64,000 nt of DNA from the NCBI GenBank assembly GCA_036362985.1, contig JAYGXS010000004.1:64572639-64636638 (forward strand). Reading direction: 5' to 3'. Positions 33,444-45,900 of the stretch are shown in pieces; positions within the stretch are counted from its first letter, which is position 1, and every line of letters begins with the position of its first letter. Source of the DNA: Ligula intestinalis. Taxonomy: Eukaryota > Platyhelminthes > Cestoda > Diphyllobothriidea > Diphyllobothriidae. The position numbers and the translations under genes were made by a program. The notes under the pieces were generated by a model. That model was given only the letters and a program-made list of their open reading frames with translations, was not told where the DNA came from and searched no databases.

Positions 33444-33955
33444 ATGCCTGATGCGAAATTTGATGTGATTGTCATCGGAGCCGGAATTTCTGGTTTGGCC
33501 GCTGCGAAAGCGCTTTCCAAAGAAGGTCTTAAAGTCGTGGTCTTAGAGGCAAGGAAGCGCCATGGTGGCCGCATTCACACAATCTCCCTCCCACCCGGTT
33601 CAGGTTCGGCCACAGTGCCCAGCCTACGGTGTCCGCCCGTGTTAGATCTTGGCGCCAGTTACCTTCATGGATGCTGCAATGATCAGGAGGTTCAACCACT
33701 GTTTACACTTGCCAGTAGAATCAAAATGCTCACCATCACCTGCCCAGGCGATGTTCTGGGTCCCTATCGTGGCTGGGAGTGTCCGGAAGTTGCTGTCTGG
33801 CGTGATCCCAAAACAGGGGAAGAGATCAATACGTCAGAAGTAGCAGAAATTAGCTTCCTTCTCGATCGCTGTCTTCTACGTTCGCTGACCCTTACTGCTA
33901 ATGGTCGCCACAAAGCACTAGCGAAACGTTTGTCCTTGGAACCGGTAGTAGAACA
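33444..33955 (+). CDS. Amine oxidase exon 1 (FAD-binding N-terminus)
   Basis: Starts with ATG seven bases after acceptor CCCCTTGCAG. Encodes residues 1-171: [35 protein letters not shown] and the [10 protein letters not shown] strand that lines the flavin pocket. The donor is ACA|GTAAGTT, so the last codon is split CA|G. The frame would hit TAA two bases further on, which supports the splice. Intron 1 (33956-38071) holds the PLE fragment and SINEs. Confidence 0.9.
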
Positions 33956-36900
33956 GTAAGTTGGTCGTCTTTGCTTAACTTTGGTTGGCTGTTCTTAAGA
34001 CAGAAACGGCTGGTACGGTGTATCACGTTTACCATTAAAGGGAGTGGAAATGGTGATAGTATTTGTTGCGATCCGCAGTACTATCTAGCAGGTAGTTTTT
34101 CCATTCCAAGCGTTGAGGCCTAGTGCTCTATTTAATAGGGTAGTATCAACCTCGGTCTTCTTGAGTTTTTCTTGACATCGACTGAAGGTGATTAAGGGTA
34201 GATAGTGCGGGTGTACAAACTGTCAATACAAGCGAACATGCGAGTCCCAGGAAGTAATTGAGAAGAAGACAACTCGATCGCTGGGACAATACTTTTATTC
34301 GCCTGACGTTTCGATATCCGTCGCGGATTCGTCATCAGAGACAGAGTCAGAGAGCAATAGCACATAGGGTAGCACATGCACAGTAGTTTGTAATATTTAT
34401 AGGATACAGTAATTACTGTGTGTTGGTGGTCTGTTGAATGGCATGCGGGCTCTGACCTGCTGACCTATCAGCACGCGTGGTGGACTCGGATGTGATGATT
34501 GCCCGGTCATCTGGCCCTCCGGTACTGCTATGGGATGAGGCGGTGGCCTTTCCGTTCGCCAAACGGCGACTTGATCTGACCAAATTGAGTCTCAGCACCA
34601 AATATGGATTGGGCAAATCGTTGCACTTGTTGATGGATTGGGGGCCCGTGAACCATGACTCAAGTAATTCTCGGCTCACCCGATTTTCACCGCTTGCGAG
34701 AATTTCAGCCTCATCAAATTTTAATGTGTGGCTGGGTCTCGTCGAATGAGCCGCAACTTGAGAATTGGCATCATTTCGCCGCACTGCTGCCGCGTTTCGA
34801 CGGATATCGAAACGTCAGGCGAATAAAAGTATTGTCCCAGCGATCGAGTCGTCTTCACAAAACTTACTGTCACCTAAGACTAAATCACGCGCTGTGTTCT
34901 GGCCTGCATTAGAGAAAGCAGCCAACGCTGGATCCAGTTTCGGTCTTCTTGCCTCTGGGTGAAAGTAAGGAGTACGGTAGACGGCGTGCAACGTCTTCAA
35001 TCACATAAAGCTAACCCCTGTTACCGGTCACCCTCTTTGCACCAATATGTTTTGGGCATATGGCGGACTTTATCAAAATCGATGTTCAAACCATCATTTA
35101 ATAGGGCACAGTGGTGACTTGCGCGAGAACATTTTTACAATAATGCAGGCTTGTTTTACATTTACCCCTTCTTTTCTCCAACTTTCTTCATGAGCATGGA
35201 CGCATTTGCTGATAGGTTAACAGGTCGTCTATATCCTTTGCGTCACACATACCAGACTTCAGTGAAGGGATCTCGAATCTCACAGAAGTGACAGAGGTCA
35301 AAGTTGAAGAGGAGCCACTTCAACCTGAGACTAAGTCTAAAGGGGAACTGGGCTATACTGTCAGATGACAGTCTTTCAAACTGTAGTATATTTAAAAGCG
35401 TCATTTTTCATTGATAAGGAACGCGTTGAATTGCCACACTCAGGGGTACCTAACCGTATTTATTAAAATGTTCGATTTACTAGTAGCCTGCATGAGCTTC
35501 TCGGAAAACATGTGGATTCACTAGCCGTACAGCCACTACTTCGACTGTTGGCAGCATCTGTTGGCACAGGCCTTTAGAGAAATAGGCTGGTGTCCGGTAG
35601 GTCACCTGAAATATTTTTTTGGAATCGACTCGGTGATTAATATCGGTTAGATGTGTGAGAATTCATTGGCAGTTAACGTACATGTATTTCATTGAGGAGA
35701 CTTGGAAGTTTCGCGTACGATTGGGTCCCCAACAGCCGCACGGATATTTTGTTCGAGCTTGTCTCCTCTAGCGCTTTGGCTCAATTTTCTAACCACAAGG
35801 CAGCAGTGACTAGCAAACCTATTTAATGGCGGTTCACGCTCGCCATGTTACAGCGACGTCGTCAGGCTTTGCGACACTTCACAGGCTTTTGGCTTGCCAG
35901 ACCTCAGCCCGCCGCGCTCTTGTAACACTGCCGCTGCTGGTCCGCGACTGCTTATTCGTCAGACCCGAGAGTCCGTTTACTTCACAGCTAACTTTCACTG
36001 AAGGTCGCTCCACTATCTGCCACCTGTGGACGTGCCGGGTAGCTAGCAGATAGGCTCCTACTAGGTTAACTAACCGTATTTTTTACAATATCCGATTTAC
36101 TTGCAACCTGAGTGAGCTTCTCGACGAACACTTGAATCCACTAGCTGTATAGCCACTGCCTTGGCTGTTGATGCCACCTATTGGCACACGCCTTTAGAAA
36201 AATCGACTCGGTGATTAATATCGGTTATCTGTGTGAGAATATGACTCAAAATCGACATGGTTCCTTCTTTTGTCTAGCTAAGCAGTTATGTGTTCAAGTA
36301 CCCTCTTTTTAAGGTGCCTAGTTATATGACCAGTGTACCCCTCCTCACATTTACAAGTACATAAATAAAGGCACCTCAATGTGGCCTTCAATGGACTTAT
36401 ACAGCCTATCAATCTTCGATATTGTCCTTATTTAGATAACTGTATAGGTCTGAAGCTTAATTGCCGGAAACACTTGCGTGCCGAATTAGATTTTCAAGAC
36501 TAACGTGGGAAGCTTTACAGAACTAAATCTGAATTCGATTCATTATGGGCTGTCACCTACTATCCCCACAGTGTACGCACTATTCACTGATTTCTTTCTG
36601 TCATTTTTAATGCTTTATCCTGTAGCCATTTTTTCTGATAAAGCTAATTTACCTGATCGAATTGTGAAAAAAATTGGCGGCCTTGGTAGCATTCGAACCC
36701 ACGCCAGCAGTAAGGTATCAAAGCCCCGCCGTAGCCTTAAATTTTCTCAATTTGGTCGTGTTACACGCCCAATCTACTGTAGCATGTGGAGTTCACCCAT
36801 ACTGCTACAGTAAGCCGACTACCCAAGGAAGATTTCCTAAACAATCAATCTAGAATCTATCAGATGACTACCAGACACAGTTAATTATTAGGAGGGGGTT

Positions 36901-39900
36901 GACAAACCTATTGGCAGAGTTTATCGGTCACTGTAGACCCATAGAAGAGCCACATGAGCTATGTACCTCCGTCTCCAAATGATTTTTGGCTTGACCTTCA
37001 CTCCGTGACTGTTACTTATCTACTGACTGCTTTCAGTACCAATACTCTTCGTACTTGTATTATTTTTTGCACTGTTCCACATGGCAGTTATATTCCTACC
37101 GACAGAACTTAAATCGATAGATTGTTAATCGTATTGACCAGCTGGATCCCATTTTATACATAATGTCATTGTCTTGAGTTGTACTACAGATCGTACTGAT
37201 ACTAAGACTCGGCTACATCGATAGCCAGTAGTAGTAGAAACAGTAGTAGCCTAATCAGTCTTGGCCTCCTTGGGCCTGTCTTCACACCTACTATGGGTGA
37301 GTGAAGGTAGATAGTACATTAGGACCCGCGCAAAGTCTACTGTCACTTAAGCCTAAGTTAGGCTGTGTATTGGCTTGCATTTGATACAGCAGCCCACGTC
37401 GAACCCCGTTTAGTCTTCGAGACTCCAGGAGAAGGTGAAGAGTGCGGAGCCGCTAACTACGTCCTCTATCAATTTAGACCTAACCCTTGAGACCGTTACC
37501 CGATTTTCTGCTTGCATGGAATCCAGTGCTCACGGCGAGCCTTGTAGCTCAATGGCAGAGCGTTGGCCGCGCAAACGCCTTCCCTGCTGTGTGGGTTCGA
37601 CTCCCACCGAAGCCGCAAATTTTTCACAATTGGGTCAACTGTATTCAGGAAATCTGCCAACCCCCGCCCCTTATAATTAAATAAGCCTAGTAGTAATCTG
37701 ATCGATCCTAGATGATTGCTTAGGAAATCCTGTCTGAGCAGTCAGCTTGCTGTTCCTTAATGGTGAATTCCATACGAGCAGTAAGGTGGGCAGGTAAAAT
37801 CCACCCAAGTATGATTAAATTCACGGTTCGTGGTGCGTCTCTTGGCTCAACGGTAAAGCGTTGACTGCGCAACAGCCTTCCTTGTTGTGTGGGCTCGACT
37901 CCCACCGAGGAGGCCGCGAATTTTTCACAATTGGGTCGACTTAATTTACGAAAATCTGCCAAACGCCCCTAACCATAACAATAAAATAAGCCTGACCCCA
38001 TTATGCCACCTCCGCCGTCTTTGTCTGTATAACACTTCGCGCGTCTCTCTCCTTTTCTCCCTATATTGCAGGGCTCTGAAAGAAAGCGTACAGTTGCTGT
38101 ACGAAGCCGGCCAACGAGTTTCACCTGTTTTGTCCGACCGTGAACGCGGCATCTTTGACGCCCTGTTTGCTCGCTACATCGCCTACGTGAACCCGGCGTC
38201 GCGTCTGCCACCCAATCTGCCTCTCGGCTCCTACTACGAAAAGGACGCACAAGCTGGTGTGGCCAACGATCCGCACTGTCCCTCCCTGACCGAGAAACAG
38301 GCCTGCATCGACTGGCTGCGTCGAAAACGCGCCTACCTGGCCACCCATCCGCTCATTGGCACGGTGGCGAGGCGAGTCGAACGGAACACAGAGGATCGGC
38401 TGGTGCTGTCGGGTTTCGCTCAGATCACAGACTTCCTCGCGGCCGGACTAGATATCCGCTATGGCTGCGTTGTGCGCCACATTAATTGGATGCGGACTCA
38501 AGGCTCCCCGCCTCCCACGGAGAACCCAGAAGACTCTCTCATTGATGTGGAGGCAGACGTACTTCAGGAGGGGGAGGAGGAGGTAGCCAAAGAGGGGGAC
38601 CTACCAGCCAGGCTTTCCCTGCAGGCAAGATTTTGCATTGTGACCCTGCCGGTGGGCGTGTTGAAAGGCCTGGACAAAAGGAGTGCAGTCGCCTTCACGC
38701 CCCTTCTGCCTGCTAAAAAGAGGCGGGCTATCAACAATCTGGGAATACCGTATCCGGGCGCCGCCACACACAATAAGGTTAGTTTGCTGTGAATAGTATC
38801 ATTTTGCTCAATTCCGTGTCATTGTCAGGGAGGGAGGTTTATTCGTTGCATTTTCTGCTTGAGTTTTCCAGTTTCTCTGTTTCAATATCATTCAACCACA
38901 AAGTCAGCTCACCAATCTGTAGCAAATATAGGGCATGATCCCGAAGGCTCTTCCTCGTCCGGCTCACTGTTTATAGTCATGCACGCCCAGAAGCCTCGTC
39001 TCAACCCAGCTTTTAGGGCACGGGAGGTTCGGGGACCCTGGTCCTTCTTTGAAACCAATTTCGCTTAGTGTTATTTGCAGGAGTTCGTGTATGTCACGCA
39101 CCGGCCAGCCTTGGCATCTGCTACACCATCGCAAGTCTGGATTTTGTTTAGTCATCGGAGTATGGCAGGCGTAGATATAGAGACTGAGGTAAATTTTCAG
39201 CAAATCCTTGCTATAAACGGGCTCGTCCGCAAGTCGTCACCGCAGCCCTTCTCCGAGACACTTGTAGTCTTTACCCTTTGCGGGGCCTAGAAAGTGTAAC
39301 GAACGAGGAGTCTTATTGCTGTTTTGCCACCACGTCAAGCACTTTGTTGTTCTCAGTGGACCTTTTCACGATGCTGGCTCCTTGGTCACAGTGAACGCCT
39401 AGCTGGCTCGCTAGTGGCCCTTTTTGGATCAGGAGTCCCGCCGGATTGGCCTTAATCCCGGCGGCGAGGAGGAGGAGTCGGAGCAGCGTGGTAGGGAGGG
39501 GCTGCTCCGTCATCAAAAAACAGCGATGAAGAGGAGGGGAGATAGATCCACCGTAGGGGGATTGGTGCAGGAGACCTTGGCCGCCGTGAGAGCGGGTGGT
39601 AACGTGGCGAAGATGCGTCTGCTTTGGTTCCTACAGTGAACGCCTTAATATGCTAGTGGATTTCGATAGAAGCTAAAAGCCGTGTTCCAGGAATAAGTTC
39701 AGACGAAGAAGAAGACGCGAGCGCTAGCACGTACCGTTTATTATTCTGACGTCTCGGATTCTCGCTCGAACTCGTCATCAGAGACAGTCGCAGGGAAGGG
39801 TGATGATTCTTCGACATTCACCAGGCACCCAGTTGGCGTTCATGATTCTTCGAAGCTGTGATCCCAGTGGATCGCCTTTCTGCGGGTGTCGGCAGCGAGC

Positions 39901-42900
39901 AATGCTCCTTACTTAAGTTGCATCCTCTGGCAATTCTTGGCCTGTGACAGACCAAGTGTACTGAGGGCACATATCGTGTTTTGACATATAAGTACGTTTG
40001 TGGTTCCACTCTCGTCCCTGCCGTTTCTCCCCGAAAGCATTCTACGGGATGGGTTGCATGCCATTCTGTTGACGCTGTAGACCATCTCAGGTCGTTTTCT
40101 CCATTTCAACAACCATCCTCTACTAGGGGATTCTACTGCAGTCGAAGCAGCCCTGTTTAGGGATGCATTACGGACCTTCTCGAGCTGCATCCCTGACCAG
40201 GAGAAGGCACCCCTGGGGATTAACGGCCATCAATTTGAAGAAGCAGACGGCTTTAAATACCTCGGGGCGAGGCTGCTACTGAATGGGCAGAGCATGGACG
40301 ACATTTTCTCCCCTGTTGCTGCTGCTCGCTGGGTTTTCAATCTTTCGAATGTTTCTATGGATCTGACGTGACATCTCCATCACCGTGCATCCATCCGGTC
40401 AGTTCTCCTCTGTTGATGTGAATACTGAGTTGTGCGCGCTGAAGATAAGCGAAGACTGGAGGCCTTTGACCACCGGTGCCTGAGGACGGTCCTGCGAGTT
40501 ACGTATAGCGACTTCATCCCAAATGAGGCAGTCTGCACCCGCTGCGATCGTATCACGAGAATATCTCAGGCCATTCAAGAAAGGCGACTGAGATGGTTTG
40601 GACACGTTCTCCGTCGTCCGCCCCACGAGCTGAGCTACGCTGCCCTCGACCCACCGCCGAAGCCCACCTGGAAACGTCGAAGAGGAGGGCAACTGAAGAC
40701 TTCGTTCGACATCGTCAAGACATGCAATTGGTTGTTGGACCTTCGGTATTCTGTCTCGGACGCTGGAAAAGGGGCTGGGTAGAGCTCTCCGGATCCGCTG
40801 CCGTCAACCGTCGCGCATGGAGAGATACCGTCCCTGACATCATCGAGACCGGCTAGATCAGACATGATCACAGCCGTTACAAGTACAAGTTATCGACCTT
40901 CCAAAACGAGATGGGCATACAAAATATGCCCTGAAGATGCTGACATTCACGCTGTCCGTAATCGAACCGTGGCTTGGGTGTGTTGTATAGCAACCAACAA
41001 GCTTGCTTACCCGCTTCTCTCTACCGTCTGTCGGTAGTAATGCTTGCCGTGAAACCAAATTTGTGGTCGAGTACGAAACTTCATAGCCGCCTGGGATGGC
41101 TTTCTGGCCTTTTCCAGAGACAAACTCACATGACAGGGGAGAGGAGACTAGAATATTCGCCCCCTAGTAAATGTCTGTTCGTGCCTTCTACACGACTGGC
41201 CAGACATTTTAGACACGCTACATACGGTCGAAACATGATCGGTAGAAAACCTCGCCGTCTCCGCCCCCGTCTTTATTGCCTCAACACGTTTTGGTAACCT
41301 TCCTGTTGCTCTCGAGGGTGGATGAATTACCTCTTTTGGTGATATCAATGCCTGCGTAGGCAAAGACCATGCAAACTGATAAGGAGCGCTAGCTCACGAC
41401 TACGTAAACAGCTGTGGTGGAATCGGACTTCTGTTAGAGGCATTCCCAAAACACTGTCTTCCTTGCACCAGCATCGTCATCCCTTTTTAACCACACTTAC
41501 TTGTACTTGTACTTGTAACGGCATTCACCTCGGGCGGGTTGAGCCGGCATCAGTTTTGACGTTGACTGCATCATGAATCACAGCAGTCCAGGCGCGTCGA
41601 TCTTGCGCCTGTTCACACGAGAGCACCATCCATTAGGTCCCTTGAATAACAGACAGTGTGGTTCAATACTGTACCTTCATGTGGTTTATCGGAGCATGTC
41701 AGCCAGTTTTGCTAGACCGTGCAATTTAGTGGCAGCATCTGGTCCGTGGCTGCGAGCAGGCTAGAAATCACGATGAACAGATATACCATCTGTGCCATTT
41801 AGGTTGAATAACTCCAGCAAGCGAGGTCCCTTGAAAAACAGTGTGGTTTTACCAGGCACCTCCTTTGGTGGTCTTGGATGTGCACACATAAGTGCTTTTT
41901 CCCAAGAAGAGCAGTGAGCAGTCAATTCAGCGCACAACTAGTCAAGTCAAGTCAAGTTTAATAAAGGAAATACAGGCAAACGCCTTTAAACTCCCTCTTG
42001 GTACACAGGATTTAAGAAATGCATCGGCACAGCCGAAAATTTCTAAGAAGTCGTTGACACAATTTTAGACGACTACTCGCTTGCTTCAAGTAATACACTC
42101 ACACTCAGTTCACACGAGCCAGCAAAGTAAATGAGCAAAAAGAGCAGACAGTGAAAAAATCCTAAGGCTGGCTCATAATTCAAAATGGAATGTCATTTGT
42201 GGTTTTTAGGCGAAAAACTGTCGCTCGTGAGGGAAAAGTATGTGAATGTCAATGATAGGAGCATGATGCTTCTGTGAATGTTGGCGGCAGCCATGGCGTC
42301 CATGGTGAGTGATATCCACATCCGAAGGGCCATTCGAGGAGGAGACCTCAGAGTCACGAGAACGTCCCGAAGAACCGGAGATGCTTTTATGATACGCCTT
42401 TGCTGTGAGGGCAGAGGAGCCCACCACGTCGTCACCAGTTGGTCGATACGAGAAAGGGCGTGACAGGGCCGCGTAGCCTAGGACCATAGGTACGGTAGAT
42501 GCGACCACAGACGCGATCAGCTCAGCTCGCATAGTGGGCAGAGACGTCGGTAGCTAGGTAATTGCTTAAAACTCATTTGGTTAAATACTACTACTAATAA
42601 TAATACTACTTAAAAATTTCTATTAGTATATATTTATAGCATTTCAGTGTTTGGATCTAGAGCATTCCATCTCGACGTTACTCATTAAATCGGTACTTAT
42701 CAAGTTTTGCTTTGAAAATATTTACGGAAGGGGACATGACAATGTATGCAGGAAAGGCATTCCATGCCTGGATTACCCTATTAGAGAAAAAGAATTTCTT
42801 GAGTCAAGTCTTGCCCCAGTCACACGTAATTTGAGGCGGTGTCCTCGCAGCCTAGAGGTGGTGGCCGCTCAAAGAAGTCGTTTGTTTGGAGGCAGCAATC

Positions 42901-45900
42901 TTGACCACGCAGCATGCGAAATGCCTGGATTAGGTCCCCGCATAGCTGCATGTAATCCGGAGGAAACAAGTCAAGATTGACCAATCGCGTCTCATAAAGG
43001 AGGTTCCGTTGGCCTCGTACTAATTTTGTTGCGCGTCTTTGTACCCTTTCGAGAGTTTTTCGGTTTTTGGCTGTCCAAGGTATCCAGGCTTGGATGGCAA
43101 GTTCCAGTTGGGGTCGCACGAACGTGCCGAAGACCTTGCCAAATACAATTTGTCAAACTTAGCAAAGGCGCGCTTGATTAGATACAAGCTCGACATTGCG
43201 GATTTAGCCACTTTCAGGACATGGAGTGATGGCTTAAGTGAAGGCGTGAACCACACCCCCAGGTCTTTCTGAGCTTCTACCTTTGCCAGCAGCCTGTGAT
43301 TCAGGTTATACACCCTTCGAGGTGCAGTGCTGGTTCTACCGAATCGCATTAAGTTGCATTTGGCCACATTAAATGGCATGAGCCAAAGGGTCGACCATTG
43401 CTCCAGTCGATGCAAATTTGCCTTGAGGTTTAATTCATCGTCTTGATTGCGTATGACCTTCCAGAGTTTTAGGTCATCAGCATACATTGCGACTTCGAAG
43501 TCTAGTCCGCTTATGCAGTCATCAATATATATAAGGAAGAGGATAGGGCCAGGAATAGAACCCTGTGGAACCCCGCTCTCAACTGCTACCTCCGCTGATC
43601 GCTGTTCGCCAATACATACGGTCTGGGTACTACCAGTTAAGAAGTTTGCGATCCACTGAAAAAGGTTTCCTCTTACCCCTCTGCGGCTGAGCTTGTATAG
43701 GAGACGTTGATGAGGCACCGTGTCAAACGCCTTCTTGAAGTCTTCGAAGACTGTATGTGCCGTATTCCCTTCAGCGATCGCTGGGGTCCACTGTTCTAGA
43801 CAATAGAGCAGATTGGTCAAGCAGAACCTTCTCCTGCGGAATCCGCGTGGCCTTTCAGAAAGAAGTCGATGTTGCGCCGAAAAGTGCATCAGCTCGCGTT
43901 TGACTATGCGTTCCATAAGCGTGCAGGATACCGAGGTGAGGCTGACCGATCTGTAGTTAGTTGCGGTCGCTCGACTCCCACTTTTGTGGATGGGTGAGAT
44001 CCACGCTGCCTTCCGATCGGGTAGCACTCTTCCATTATTAAGAGAAGCTCGGACGAGTAGGTACAGGGGTACCGCCAACTCTATGGCTAGCTCTTTTAAT
44101 AGTTTTGCAGGTATCTCATCCGGACCTGACGACTTCGTTTCTTTGAGCTGTAGAAGTTCTCGCAGAACGGTAGCTTCCGTGAGTGCAACCGAGTCTATGG
44201 TCTGCATCCCACCTACACTGCAGTTTACAGCGGTGAACTCAGCCTCTCTCGTAAAGACCGACTGAAAGAAGCAGTATAGATGTTCCGCCTTTTCGTTAAT
44301 CTCGCAAATTTCTACACCGTCGTCTGTTTTTAACAGAGGAATAGGGTCTCTATTTCGAGTGCATTGTCTACCATAGCTGTAGAAAAGCTTTGGGTTTCCT
44401 ACTGTACGGTTTATTAGATTATTCTCCAAGTTTTGGCGGCTAATTCGTATCAGGCTCTTAACCCTGTTTCTCTGCGCCTTATACCTTTTGTACGATTCGG
44501 GGGTCCTCTGAGATAGGAACAATACCCGTGACCATCTTACTAATAGAACTTGCGTAGATTCGGGGCGCATTGCTTCAGTACGCTTCTTTAGATGAAGAAC
44601 TGAATCGTCCGGACTCAGAAAAATAGTTTTAAGCATGCAAATTTTAAGCTTTTACAGTAGTCGCCGGTTATTAAGCCCACGACTAATAAGCCCAGCCGCG
44701 TATTAAGCCCAAGTCAGCTTGGGACGGAATTTTACCTAGCAAAATCCGCCGGCTAATAAGCCCAGTCGCCGGCTACAAAGCCCTGTTTGTCAACAGGATA
44801 GAGTGAAATTCTCATCTCTCTGCGTGCGCAACTGGTTACGTGTCACAAATAATTTTTTGTTTTTGTTATTACGTAAAATACAGACAAACAGTATTCTTTT
44901 CTTGTACATAACCAAGCTCTACACCTAATACAGTTCGTATGTAATGAAGTGCCTATCGTGCGTTTGCTAATAAAGAACTAGGACCCGCCGGTTAGTGCGC
45001 CCACCGCTTATTAAGCCCAATTTAGTCTGGCTTCGTGGTGGGCTTAATAACCGGCGACTACTGTACTAGAAAGAGGATACCTCATTGGACCGAATTTCAA
45101 TGAGTTCAGGTCTGAGAGAAGGTAGCAATCGAATAAAATACTGGACTGACTGTTAGATTAGGGTCCACTTTTATCGGGATCGGGGCTTACTCTAGGTCTT
45201 ATGCTTACTCGTTTCATCGGGAATGCACATTTTCCTGAAAGGAGATGCTTCTCTGTCGATTCCACTTGACGCTCTTTTGATCGTGGGTAGACCTACCTAT
45301 GTTTTAATTATCGACTGAAACATTTGAAAATAAAGCTGAAGAACCTGGCTTCCAATTTTTTCGCATCGAGTAGCCTAGTTGTTAAAAAGGCGGATATGCG
45401 GCTCACAGAAATATAGAAAACGAATTCGATTCCTCTAAATTAACAGAGACTGACGTATTTCCAATAAGTTTTCACCTGTTTTTCGAAAACTGATGCGCAG
45501 CGAAAAGGCTATAGTGACTGGTTCGTGCATATTTTCCGAAGGGTGTTTGTAGCTTACAATGAGCATCTCAATACATACACGTATTTGACTAAAATGTAGA
45601 TCCTTGGCGAAGTACGATACGAAGCCGCTTATTGATATAAAATGGCAAATGAAACAAACAAGATGGAAGCTCTGCGTATTTTATGTTGAACGTCAACATA
45701 TTGTGTATATTGACATATAAGAGTATAAAACATTCAGGAAAACACTGGGTATATGTCACTTATGAAAGGTTGCCGAGTATAAAACAAGTTGCACACATCT
45801 CGGCTTTGCTTGTAGAGTGAAAACATATTTACATACACATCAATTAATATGCCCGAAGGTTCGAAGTCCAGACATCAAACCGTGTGATTCAATGAAAGTT

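Noticed and set aside
34795..34820. Second hammerhead on the plus strand at the inverted PLE terminus
   Set aside because: Only the 3' half (CGGATATC, GAAACGTC, AGGCG) is present; CTGATGA is absent.
35826..36053. GC-rich 75-codon open frame in oxidase intron 1
   Set aside because: No motif, lies between the two repeat units, and is not needed for the oxidase.
39070..39290. Extra oxidase exon after TTGCAG at about 39080
   Set aside because: Exon 2 to exon 3 already gives a continuous, in-phase family match (THNK to VFLVF); the frame here lacks motifs.
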